From an uncultured Bacteroidales bacterium (GTDB lineage Bacteria > Bacteroidota > Bacteroidia > Bacteroidales > Bacteroidaceae), in contig CADCBH010000005.1 in the NCBI GenBank assembly GCA_902799655.1, positions 43,837 to 107,836 of the forward strand: a DNA stretch of 64,000 nucleotides, written 5' to 3'. The position numbers and the translations under genes are program-made. The number at the start of each line of letters is the position of its first letter. The stretch's first letter is position 1. This document shows positions 51,401-60,001 of the stretch, piece by piece. The notes under the pieces are model-generated. The model saw only the letters and a program-made list of their open reading frames with translations. It was not told the origin of the DNA and searched no databases.

Positions 51401-54373
51401 ATGGATGTGACCAATCGACAGTCAAACCCTATAGATACAGGAGCCACAATTCGTGTGGGTGTGCTGCCGTCAGCACAGTCTGCTGGTTCTGATGTAACAG
51501 TCAGACCAGGTACCAAGATAACAACTGATGATGAAGAAGACCATTCTGGTGATTTTATTCTCAAGGGAAGGGTCTATCGAGGCATCAAATGTCTGAGCGA
51601 CAACTCTGGTGAGGCTCAGGTATATCTTGTTGAGGGCGATGAAGGCGAGCGCGTGCTGAAAGTGTATTATCCCAATTTTACCATCAAGAAGGGATTGTTG
51701 CGCATTATCCAGAGTTTCAACATGGAGATGGTTGTCAAGATTACGGATTTTGGCAAGACCTATGTGGATGGTAAGAATCGCGACTACGAGCTGATGGAAT
51801 ACCTCCGTGGCGGTACGTTGGGCGAGTACGACTTAGACGGCAACTTCAACCAGTTCCGCCGTATTGCCTTGCAGGCTGCTGCTGCCTTGGCCTACTGTCA
51901 TAAGAACAATATTATCCACAAGGATATCAAGCCAGGCAATTTCTTCTTCCGCGATACCGCCCACAAAGAAGTTGTGTTGGGCGACTTTGGTATCTCCAGT
52001 ATCATGGATGACGAGAGCCGTCTCCATAAGACGACGCAGGCACGTACTCCCGTCTATGCCGCTCCCGAGATGTATAACGACGTGATTGACGGCGAGGTGG
52101 AGATTTCACCTTCTGCCGACTATTATTCGTTGGGTATTACGTTGATGACCGTATGGTTGGGCGAGAATCCGCTGAGCCAGAATGAGCGCGTGATGATGCG
52201 CAAGAAGAATGAGGGTCGTCTGCCTCGCATGAACGAGTTGCCCGAGCGCGTCAGAATGATTGTACAGGGTCTGACCTCGGTCAATCCTCAGAGCCGTTGG
52301 GGCTATGATGAGGTAGAGCGCTGGTTCTTGGGCGAGGATGTTAAGGTTGATATCTCGTCACCGCTGCTCAAATACCGTAGCTTTATCGTTGACCCTGAGC
52401 GCAACCTTGTTGCCGACAATGTTCATGAACTGATTCCTATGCTCATGGATAATGAGCGCCTGGCTACCAGCTATCTGTATAACGGTCGTATTCCAGGATG
52501 GTTGGAGCAGTGCGGTAATGTCAAGTTGAGTTCTGCTGTCAAGGACATCATCGTCAATCGATATCCCGCTGACCAGCGTGCCGGTTTGATGGCTTCGGTA
52601 TATGTCATGGAGCCATCATATCCTTATACCGATTTGCGTGGCAACCATTGTGACGACATCCATAGTGTGGCCATCTCTGTGCTGAGCTACATGGATGAGT
52701 ATGCGCTGGCCCTCAAGAATCCCAATGACAATCTGTTCTTGTATGTCGAGTCTCATACCAAGGCAGATATCGCTCGCCTTCGTAGCTACTTCGCTGAAGA
52801 AAGTGGTTTGCCGCCTCGTGTGGCTATCTTGAGATTGGCTTACGAGATTGATCCGGAAATACCGTTCCTTGTCAAATACCCGTCAGGCAATATTCAGGAT
52901 ATCGTTCACTCTTTCGGTTATGAAGACTGTTCGGAAGATGAATGGATGAGTATCAGTGACGGACGATTGCTGTCGTGGATGTATAGCCATGAGGATATGA
53001 TGGCTTGCGAGTCTCTGCGCATCATGACGAATGGTCAGAAACCTTCACGCGCTTTAGGCTACAAGGTACTTTATAACCTTGACCGTGAGGCCTCCTATGA
53101 TTTGCGTGAAGCCGACAATCCCTATAAGGTCGGTGAGATACTGCGCGACGAGTTGCGCGAGTGGCAGTCGTTACCTGCTCAGGAGTTCGAGGAACAGATT
53201 GCCGAGTTCTCCGATCCCAATGGCCGCTTCTTCTATTTCGCCCAGCTTCATGGCTGGTTCGAGCAGCTAGCTCAGGCTCGTGCATGTTTCGACCTGAAGA
53301 GTGACGAGAATAGGGAGCGCCTTGGTGCTTACGACCTGCGTACAGCTGCCTATCGTTTCTGCCGCATGCTCGGAGCTATGCCTGTCTATGTGTTAGACAA
53401 TGGTACGGTGCTGACGGATGGTACGAAGTTCGACAAGGTTGTCCAACGTCCACTGTTGCTGGCCGCTATCAAGCGTGGTGCTTTGAGCCAGTGGATGGCC
53501 GTTTTCTTCCACGAAGATCCCCATAAGAATTTCGAAGAGCCTTACAGCTACGAGCGTAGGTTGGAGGAGTGGGTGTACAGTCTTGGCGAGGTTGACCAGA
53601 ATCAGATGTTCTACAAGCGTCTGGTGAATGCCAAGGAAGAAACTGCTCGAAAATATAAGAGTGTGAGAAGGGAGTACAAGCGAGCCAAGGGCAAGGAGCA
53701 TCGTTGGCGTACCACATTCTATGGTCTCAGCGTCCTCTGGTTAGTCCTGCTGGTGATCTTTGGCATCAGCAATCATGACGAGGTGATGGCCCATACTTCG
53801 GTAACGATTCTGTTGCCTGTAGGTGGCGTTACTGCTATCATCGTGGGCTTGCGAGCTTTCTTCAGAGGCTATGGCTTTGTGCTGAGTGCGCTATGGGGCC
53901 TGCTGGGTCTGTTGACCTCCCTTGCACCCATCGTGTTGCTCAAATATGTCAATAATGCCCATCCCGACATGTTTGTCCCAGCCGTTATCGCTGTCACCCT
54001 TATCTACATGTTAATTTGTCATTTCACAGATTACCGTCGTGACAACAAAACCGATAATCAGCTCATCAACCAGGTGATGGAGGATGACGTGAAGTCGGGA
54101 CTGATGGAGCCGTTGGTATATACGTTCAAGCAGCGCTCTTTCAAGTTCAAAGGCTCTAAGTTCGCTTTGTTGGACGATGTGACCAATCAGGTGAGGGCTA
54201 TTAGCGGTGAATCGGTATTGCACTATATCGTATGGTCAATTATGGCGGCTATATTGGTGCTTGAGATGTTGCTGTTTAATCCGAAGATTATGAATTATCA
54301 GATACCCGATAAGGATCATATGAACCTGTCTCCTAAAGCCGTCATTGAAAAAATACAAAAGGAAGTTGAATAG
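51401..54373 (+). CDS. Membrane-anchored Ser/Thr protein kinase
   Basis: A 990-residue protein with a Hanks-type kinase domain at about residues 50-310. All key residues are present: ATP-binding Lys87 (VLKVYYP), catalytic loop HKDIKPGN with Asp175, DFG at 195-197, and AAPEMY. The glycine loop is atypical (SDNSGEAQVYLV). Residues 320-760 hold no domain I recognise but contain several segments of the form G-x-L/I-x-x-W (NGRIPGWLEQ, DGRLLSWMYS, RGALSQWMAV), suggesting degenerate repeats. A charged coiled region near 740-768 leads to about four membrane segments (770-875) and one more near 945-962, so the kinase faces the cytoplasm. It is 2 bp before the AAA+ gene. Confidence 0.88.
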   Translation: MDVTNRQSNPIDTGATIRVGVLPSAQSAGSDVTVRPGTKITTDDEEDHSGDFILKGRVYRGIKCLSDNSGEAQVYLVEGDEGERVLKVYYPNFTIKKGLLRIIQSFNMEMVVKITDFGKTYVDGKNRDYELMEYLRGGTLGEYDLDGNFNQFRRIALQAAAALAYCHKNNIIHKDIKPGNFFFRDTAHKEVVLGDFGISSIMDDESRLHKTTQARTPVYAAPEMYNDVIDGEVEISPSADYYSLGITLMTVWLGENPLSQNERVMMRKKNEGRLPRMNELPERVRMIVQGLTSVNPQSRWGYDEVERWFLGEDVKVDISSPLLKYRSFIVDPERNLVADNVHELIPMLMDNERLATSYLYNGRIPGWLEQCGNVKLSSAVKDIIVNRYPADQRAGLMASVYVMEPSYPYTDLRGNHCDDIHSVAISVLSYMDEYALALKNPNDNLFLYVESHTKADIARLRSYFAEESGLPPRVAILRLAYEIDPEIPFLVKYPSGNIQDIVHSFGYEDCSEDEWMSISDGRLLSWMYSHEDMMACESLRIMTNGQKPSRALGYKVLYNLDREASYDLREADNPYKVGEILRDELREWQSLPAQEFEEQIAEFSDPNGRFFYFAQLHGWFEQLAQARACFDLKSDENRERLGAYDLRTAAYRFCRMLGAMPVYVLDNGTVLTDGTKFDKVVQRPLLLAAIKRGALSQWMAVFFHEDPHKNFEEPYSYERRLEEWVYSLGEVDQNQMFYKRLVNAKEETARKYKSVRREYKRAKGKEHRWRTTFYGLSVLWLVLLVIFGISNHDEVMAHTSVTILLPVGGVTAIIVGLRAFFRGYGFVLSALWGLLGLLTSLAPIVLLKYVNNAHPDMFVPAVIAVTLIYMLICHFTDYRRDNKTDNQLINQVMEDDVKSGLMEPLVYTFKQRSFKFKGSKFALLDDVTNQVRAISGESVLHYIVWSIMAAILVLEMLLFNPKIMNYQIPDKDHMNLSPKAVIEKIQKEVE

Positions 54374-54375
54374 CC

Positions 54376-57300
54376 ATGATTTGTGAGCATTGTCAAAAAG
54401 AAAACCGCTCGATAGCTAAGTTCTGCCGCTGGTGTGGCAAGCCGTTGGTTTCACAGAATATCCTCGACCGCATGATTGGTCTCAATGATGTGAAGCAGCA
54501 GCTCAAGACCGTTGTCGATACCTATACCTATCTGAACTCACGTAAGGACGTTGTCAATGTGCGTCTGAGCGTCAATACTATAATAATAGGAGAGACGGGT
54601 ACCGGTAAGACCGCCTTAGCGGAGATCATACGCGACTATTTCCATCAGCACAGGATTATCGATAAACCCAAGTTGACGATGGTCGATGCTGTCGATTACC
54701 AGCGTTTTGTAGAGCGTTGGGACGACAACGTGGCTGACGCCAGAGGTGGAATCCTGTTTTTCGATAATGTACAGAAACTGTTGCCTGACCGCTATTCCAA
54801 TCAGGTGAATCCCCTCGATAAGTTGTTTGTCGAGATGGACAAGTGGAATGAGGACCCCATCGTCGTTATGGCAGGTCTGCCCAAAGGTCTTGATGACTTC
54901 TTGAGTGCCAATCCTGCGGCTCAGAACCGTTTCAAATACACCTTCCGTCTGCCTACTCCCGGCTATCAGGAGTTGTGCGACATCTGTAAGATGGAGTTGC
55001 GCCTCAAATACGGCATCTCGTCGTTTGCGCCCGAAGCCGACCATAAGTTGCTGCGCTATTTCCAGTATCAGGTGAAGATCAAGGACGAGACGTTTGGTTA
55101 CGCCCATGTCGCCATCAAGACGGCAGAAGATATCTTCAGGTCGTTTATCAGTCGTGGTTCAGCAGCCGTTATGGTTGAGGAGCGCGACATTACGGGATAT
55201 GTTCCCGAGGAGCGTACGCTGGCAGATATCCTCAGCGATCTCGACCGCTACATTGGTATGGATGAGGTGAAGCGTGCTGTCAAGGAGATTGCCCTCACGG
55301 TACATAATAGTATCGAGCGCGCTCAGCGTGGTCTAGGTCAGCAGGAGAAGTCAGGCATCCATATCGTCTTGACGGGTAATCCCGGTACTGGTAAGACCAC
55401 TATCGCCCGCAAGTTGGGTGAGATTCTCGAGTCGATAGGCTATCTGGATAGTGGTCATGTCGTAGAGGCCGACCGTTCTAAGATGGTTAGCCCGTATCAG
55501 GGCGAGACACCGAAGGTTGTAGATCGCCTGTGCGATAAGGCCATGGGTGGTATCCTGTTTGTCGACGAGGCCTACACGCTGGCTCCGTTGAGCAATTCGG
55601 GTGATAAGGACCAGCAGGGTACACAGGCGCTTGAAACGCTGATGAAGCGTATGGAGGATGATCGTGGCAAGTTCGTGGTCATCGCAGCCGGCTATCGTCA
55701 GGAGATGGAGAACCTGTTCCGCATCAATCCTGGTGTACGTAGTCGTTTCAGCTATTTCCTGAATATCGACGACTACACACCCGAACAGCTGTTCCAGATT
55801 CTCATGGTCTTCGCCAAGGAGAAGAAGTTCACGTTTACCCAAGAGGCTCAGGAGGTCACGCAGAAAATGGTTACCGAGTTGTACAACTCGCGTGATAAGG
55901 ACTTTGCCAACGGCCGCACTATGCGTCAGCTCTTCGACAAGATCTGTGCCAAGCAGGCCGAGCGTTTGCAGAAGGTCGATATCTCTACGCTCTCCAACGA
56001 GCAGCTGATGACCATCGATGTTGCAGATATTCCCTACGAGGCTCCCCAGACTGTCAACTATCAGGATTGTCTGGCCAAGCTTAATGGTTTGGTTGGTTTG
56101 GGTGCTGTCAAGAAGGAAATCTCCAATCTGGCAGCCTTCCTCAACCTGCAGATTCGTCGTGGCGAGACCAACACCTTCCAGGGCAAGCATTACGTCTTTA
56201 CGGGTAATCCCGGTACTGGTAAGACCACTGTGGCACGTATCATGGCCGATGTCTTCCGCACACTGGGTATCCTCTCGCGTGGTCAGCTCATCGAGGCCGA
56301 CCGCTCGAAACTGGTAGCAGGCTTTGCTGGTCAGACGGCCATCAAGACCAACCAGCTGATTGATTCGGCAATGGGTGGTGTCCTGTTTATCGACGAGGCC
56401 TATACGCTGAAGTCTAACGACCAGGATTCGTTTGGTGCTGAAGCCATTGACACCTTGTTGAAGCGTTTGGAGGATGATCGCGGCAAGTTCATCTGTATTG
56501 TCGCTGGCTATACCGACAATATGCACGACTTCATCGACTCCAACCCAGGTTTGAAGAGTCGTTTCACACAGACCATCCATTTCGACGACTATACGCCCGA
56601 CGAGCTCACGGAGATCTTCATCAATCTGGCCAAGGGCAAGAACTTTACCGTCGATGCCGAGACCGAGGGTGCCGTTCATCGTCAGTTCGAACAGCTCTAT
56701 CTGCGTCGCGACAAGAACTTCGGCAATGCCCGTGAGGCCCGTCGTATCTTCGACCAGGCTATCGAGCGCCAGAGCCAGCGCCTGGTCACCATGATGAACA
56801 ATCCCGACTTCAAGGAGGAGGATATGTTCCGCATCATCACCACCGACCTTGCTGTGGCTCAGGCCGAGCGCGTCCGTCCGCTCGACGAGGTACTCAACGA
56901 GCTCGACGAGTTCATTGGCATGCGCTCTGTGAAGAATATGATTCGCCGTCTGGCTGTCCAGAGCATGTTCATGAAGCAGCGAGCCGCTATGGGTGCCGGC
57001 AGCGTTCAGCAGATGTCGATGAACTTCATCCTCACAGGTAATCCTGGAACCGGTAAGACGAGTGTGGCCCGCAAGATGGGCGAGGTGCTCCAGTCGATGG
57101 AGATACTGCCTACCTGCCGTGTCATTGAGGCCAGCCGAGCCACCCTTGTCGGTAAGTATATGGGTGAGACTCCCAAGATTGTCAACAACATGTGCGACAA
57201 GGCTTTGGGTGGCATCCTCTTTATCGACGAGGCCTATACGCTCTCAGCCGATAATGACATGTATGGCAAGGAGGCCATTGACACCTTGATGAAGCGTATG

Positions 57301-57693
57301 GAGGATGATCGCGGCAAGTTTGTGGTCATCGCCGCAGGCTACAAGGACGAGATGGAGAACTTCCTCGCTGTCAATCCAGGACTGGCGAGCCGTTTCACCC
57401 ATAAGATGCATATCGACGACTACAACGAAGACGAGTTGCTGGCTATTTACAAGAAGATGGCTGCCAAGGACAACTACCGCCTGTCGCCCGAGGCAGAGTT
57501 CAAGCTGATGGATGTCATCTGCCGCATGGTTATCAGCAAGGACCAGTCGTTCGGTAATGCCCGTGAGATGCGTAATATGCTCGACGCTACTATCCAGCAG
57601 CTGTCGATGAGGGTGAGCAATCTCCCTCAGCAGGCTATCACGCAAGAGACCTATCAATTGATTTTGCCCGAAGATATTAAGGATATACTATGA
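54376..57693 (+). CDS. Zinc-ribbon protein with four tandem AAA+ domains (CbbX/SpoVK-like)
   Basis: A 1105-residue protein. A zinc ribbon (CEHC and CRWC) occupies residues 3-20. Four AAA+ domains follow, with Walker A motifs at about 72-79 (GETGTGKT), 334-341, 609-616 and 887-894 (each GNPGTGKT). Domains 2-4 have Walker B of the form GGxLFxDEAYTL and resemble CbbX, SpoVK and EccA. Domain 1 has LFFDN at 127-131, lacking the catalytic glutamate, so it may bind but not hydrolyse ATP. Domains 2-4 share long identical DNA stretches, pointing to internal duplication. It is probably a remodelling ATPase. Its stop overlaps the FHA gene start by 4 bp. Confidence 0.9.
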   Translation: MICEHCQKENRSIAKFCRWCGKPLVSQNILDRMIGLNDVKQQLKTVVDTYTYLNSRKDVVNVRLSVNTIIIGETGTGKTALAEIIRDYFHQHRIIDKPKLTMVDAVDYQRFVERWDDNVADARGGILFFDNVQKLLPDRYSNQVNPLDKLFVEMDKWNEDPIVVMAGLPKGLDDFLSANPAAQNRFKYTFRLPTPGYQELCDICKMELRLKYGISSFAPEADHKLLRYFQYQVKIKDETFGYAHVAIKTAEDIFRSFISRGSAAVMVEERDITGYVPEERTLADILSDLDRYIGMDEVKRAVKEIALTVHNSIERAQRGLGQQEKSGIHIVLTGNPGTGKTTIARKLGEILESIGYLDSGHVVEADRSKMVSPYQGETPKVVDRLCDKAMGGILFVDEAYTLAPLSNSGDKDQQGTQALETLMKRMEDDRGKFVVIAAGYRQEMENLFRINPGVRSRFSYFLNIDDYTPEQLFQILMVFAKEKKFTFTQEAQEVTQKMVTELYNSRDKDFANGRTMRQLFDKICAKQAERLQKVDISTLSNEQLMTIDVADIPYEAPQTVNYQDCLAKLNGLVGLGAVKKEISNLAAFLNLQIRRGETNTFQGKHYVFTGNPGTGKTTVARIMADVFRTLGILSRGQLIEADRSKLVAGFAGQTAIKTNQLIDSAMGGVLFIDEAYTLKSNDQDSFGAEAIDTLLKRLEDDRGKFICIVAGYTDNMHDFIDSNPGLKSRFTQTIHFDDYTPDELTEIFINLAKGKNFTVDAETEGAVHRQFEQLYLRRDKNFGNAREARRIFDQAIERQSQRLVTMMNNPDFKEEDMFRIITTDLAVAQAERVRPLDEVLNELDEFIGMRSVKNMIRRLAVQSMFMKQRAAMGAGSVQQMSMNFILTGNPGTGKTSVARKMGEVLQSMEILPTCRVIEASRATLVGKYMGETPKIVNNMCDKALGGILFIDEAYTLSADNDMYGKEAIDTLMKRMEDDRGKFVVIAAGYKDEMENFLAVNPGLASRFTHKMHIDDYNEDELLAIYKKMAAKDNYRLSPEAEFKLMDVICRMVISKDQSFGNAREMRNMLDATIQQLSMRVSNLPQQAITQETYQLILPEDIKDIL

Positions 57694-58280
57694 TCATTTG
57701 CCCAAATTGCAGAGAAGAGATAGAAGAAGAGTCCCACTTTTGCGACCAGTGTGGACAGGAATTGGTGTACTGTAGCAGTTGCGGACGGGTCGGTATGGGC
57801 CGTCGCTGTACCCATTGTGGCAATCTGATGATTTCTGCTGAAGAGCTGAACCAGAAGCGCCAGGAGTCCCGTCACACCTCCGTCTCATATACCGCCAACG
57901 GTCTTGTCAACTCCATTGTCCAGGACCTGAATCAGTCGTCGCGCAGACCAGAGGGTCACGATATGCCTGTGATGAACGGTATTCCTACCTTGACGCTCTA
58001 CAACCCCACGCTCGACATTCGTATGGTGGGCGTCAATGGTGCGGTCATCGGGCGCAAGCAGGGCCCTTATCAGCAGTTGTTCGTCGACAATATGTATATC
58101 TCCGGACTCCATGCCCAGCTTATCTACAAGCCCGATATAGGCTGGTGCATCATCGACAAGCATTCGTCCAACGGTACGAAACTCAACCAGCGCGACATGC
58201 TGCCCGATGTGCCGATGTCCTTGAAGTCGGGCGATATCGTGACGTTGGCGAATATCAATTTACAGGTTAGTATCAGTTAA
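57690..58280 (+). CDS. Zinc-ribbon and FHA domain protein
   Basis: A 196-residue protein. Two zinc ribbons occupy residues 4-44 (CPNC...CDQC and CSSC...CTHC). A polar linker leads to a C-terminal FHA domain (about residues 108-196), with the phosphothreonine-binding signature residues in GAVIGRKQG, NMYISGLHAQL and HSSNGTKLN. FHA domains read phosphothreonine, so it is the likely receptor for targets of the kinase upstream. It is translationally coupled to the AAA+ gene by an ATGA overlap and lies 22 bp before the phosphatase gene. Confidence 0.92.
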   Translation: MIICPNCREEIEEESHFCDQCGQELVYCSSCGRVGMGRRCTHCGNLMISAEELNQKRQESRHTSVSYTANGLVNSIVQDLNQSSRRPEGHDMPVMNGIPTLTLYNPTLDIRMVGVNGAVIGRKQGPYQQLFVDNMYISGLHAQLIYKPDIGWCIIDKHSSNGTKLNQRDMLPDVPMSLKSGDIVTLANINLQVSIS

Positions 58281-58302
58281 TATTTAGAACAAAGCATATT
58301 TC

Positions 58303-59055
58303 ATGAGTAAGATTGTATTGTCAGCCGCCAGTCGTGTCGGTTGTATCAGAAGTAATAATGAAGATATGGTGTTGGCCTACGACCGCTTTATCCGTAGCGA
58401 CGCCTACCAGACCGAGTTGAGTCCAGAGAGTCTCGACCGTTTTGTCGTCGGCGTAGCCGATGGCATGGGAGGTCATAATGCTGGTGAGGTGGCCAGCGAG
58501 ATGGTCATGAATAACCTCAAGTTCTTCGTTAATGATATGCCACGTGGTATGTCGTCGGGTGAGGTAGAGGAGACCATGAACGAATGGCTGCAGTCCATTC
58601 ACCAGACAGTCAACCAGCGAGGCCATTCCAATAAGGAAATGGCTCAGATGGGTACCACACTTGTTGCCCTCTTGTATTATAGCGGACACTATTTCTGGAT
58701 GAACTGTGGCGACAGCCGCCTCTATCGTTTGCGCGATGGTGAGCTGAAGCAGCTGACCACTGACCATTCGCTGATCAATACCAACAGTGTCAAGAAGCAT
58801 TCTAACGTCATCACCAACTGTATTGGTGCTGGTTGCAAGGACTCGTTCCTCGACATGATGGAGATAACCAGCGAAGTCAAGCCTGGCGATGTCTTCCTGT
58901 TGTGCTCCGACGGTCTGAACGACCTGGTGCCCGACTTTGTCATTTCCGAGCGACTGCAGGAAGGCATTACCGCCAACGGATTGTGCGAGGAGGCGATTGC
59001 CGCCGGTGGCTTCGATAATGTCTCAGTCTGCATACTTCGTGTGGAGAATTCCTAA
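58303..59055 (+). CDS. PP2C family Ser/Thr phosphatase
   Basis: A 250-residue metal-dependent phosphatase. Metal ligands and signature motifs are all present: RSNNEDMVLAYD, VADGMGGHNAGEVAS, MGTTLVALLYYSG, NCGDSRLYRLRDGELKQLT, LLCSDGLNDLV and FDNVSVCILRV. It has no membrane segment. As last gene of the five-gene operon it would remove the phosphates added by the membrane kinase. Confidence 0.95.
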   Translation: MSKIVLSAASRVGCIRSNNEDMVLAYDRFIRSDAYQTELSPESLDRFVVGVADGMGGHNAGEVASEMVMNNLKFFVNDMPRGMSSGEVEETMNEWLQSIHQTVNQRGHSNKEMAQMGTTLVALLYYSGHYFWMNCGDSRLYRLRDGELKQLTTDHSLINTNSVKKHSNVITNCIGAGCKDSFLDMMEITSEVKPGDVFLLCSDGLNDLVPDFVISERLQEGITANGLCEEAIAAGGFDNVSVCILRVENS

Positions 59056-59083
59056 TTTGTTGTTTCTAATTTGTCATTTCTAA
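59056..59083. repeat. Four 7-bp repeats making up the whole spacer before metA
   Basis: TTTGTTG, TTTCTAA, TTTGTCA and TTTCTAA fill exactly the 28 bp between the phosphatase stop codon and the metA ATG. Confidence 0.85.
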
Positions 59084-60001
59084 ATGCCATTAAGATTACC
59101 CGACAGGTTACCTGCCATCGAACTGCTGAAGCACGAGAATATCTTCGTGATGGACGACTCCCGTGCGCACATGCAAGATATTCGTCCATTGAAGATAGCC
59201 ATCCTCAACCTCATGCCGCTGAAGATTACTACCGAGACCGACCTCATCCGTCTGCTCTCGAATACGCCCTTGCAGTTGGAGGTGAGCTTCATGAAGCTGA
59301 AGAGCCATACGCCCAAGAACACGCCTATCGAACACATGATGATGTTCTATCGCGACTTCGAGCAGATGCGCAACGAGAAGTACGACGGCATGATTATCAC
59401 GGGTGCTCCCGTCGAGCAGCTCGACTACGAGGATGTCAGCTATTGGGACGAGATTACTGACATCTTCGCGTGGGCGCGTACGCACGTGACGAGTACCTTA
59501 TATATATGTTGGGCTGCTCAGGCTGGTCTCTATTACCACTATGGCGTGCCCAAATACCCGCTGCCCAAGAAGATGTTCGGCATCTTCCCGCAATACACCC
59601 TCGACCCTCAACTGCCCATCTTCCGAGGTTTCGATGATGTCTTCGAGATGCCCCACAGCCGTCATACCGAGCTCCATCGTGAGGACATCCTCGCCAATCC
59701 CGATCTGCAGCTCATCGCCGAGTCGCCCGATAGTGGCGTCAGCATGGTGATGGCGCGTGGTGGTCGTGAGTTCTTTATCACGGGACATCTGGAGTATGCG
59801 CCAGACACCTTGGATAAGGAGTATCGTCGCGACAAGGACGTGCGTGACGATGTGGATATGCCCATCAACTACTATCGCAACGACGACCCCTCACAAGGTC
59901 CGAAGGTGACGTGGCGTGCCCATGCTAACTTGCTGTATAGCAATTGGATCAACTATTACGTCTATCAGGAGACACCATACGATATTAATGCGATCACTTG
60001 A
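59084..60001 (+). CDS. metA: Homoserine O-acyltransferase MetA, probably acetyl-CoA specific
   Basis: A 305-residue enzyme of methionine synthesis. The active-site cysteine lies in YICWAAQAGLYYHYGVPKY and the catalytic His/Glu in FITGHLEYAPDTL. Despite the family name homoserine O-succinyltransferase, residue 111 in GAPVEQLDYE is Glu. In this family Glu at that position goes with acetyl-CoA use and Gly with succinyl-CoA use, so O-acetylhomoserine is the likely product. The spacer before it is all heptamer repeat, and its 3' end overlaps the next gene by 14 bp. Confidence 0.95.
   Translation: MPLRLPDRLPAIELLKHENIFVMDDSRAHMQDIRPLKIAILNLMPLKITTETDLIRLLSNTPLQLEVSFMKLKSHTPKNTPIEHMMMFYRDFEQMRNEKYDGMIITGAPVEQLDYEDVSYWDEITDIFAWARTHVTSTLYICWAAQAGLYYHYGVPKYPLPKKMFGIFPQYTLDPQLPIFRGFDDVFEMPHSRHTELHREDILANPDLQLIAESPDSGVSMVMARGGREFFITGHLEYAPDTLDKEYRRDKDVRDDVDMPINYYRNDDPSQGPKVTWRAHANLLYSNWINYYVYQETPYDINAIT

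Noticed and set aside
55351-56679. A 442-codon antisense open frame opposite the AAA+ gene
   Set aside because: The sense strand encodes clear AAA+ motifs throughout; the antisense product has no motif, and its length follows from the repetitive, C-rich sense codons.
50394-59055. Type VI or type VII secretion locus
   Set aside because: Kinase, FHA, PP2C and an EccA-like ATPase occur in such systems, but no sheath, Hcp, VgrG, membrane-complex, EssC-type or WXG100 gene is present in 64 kb.
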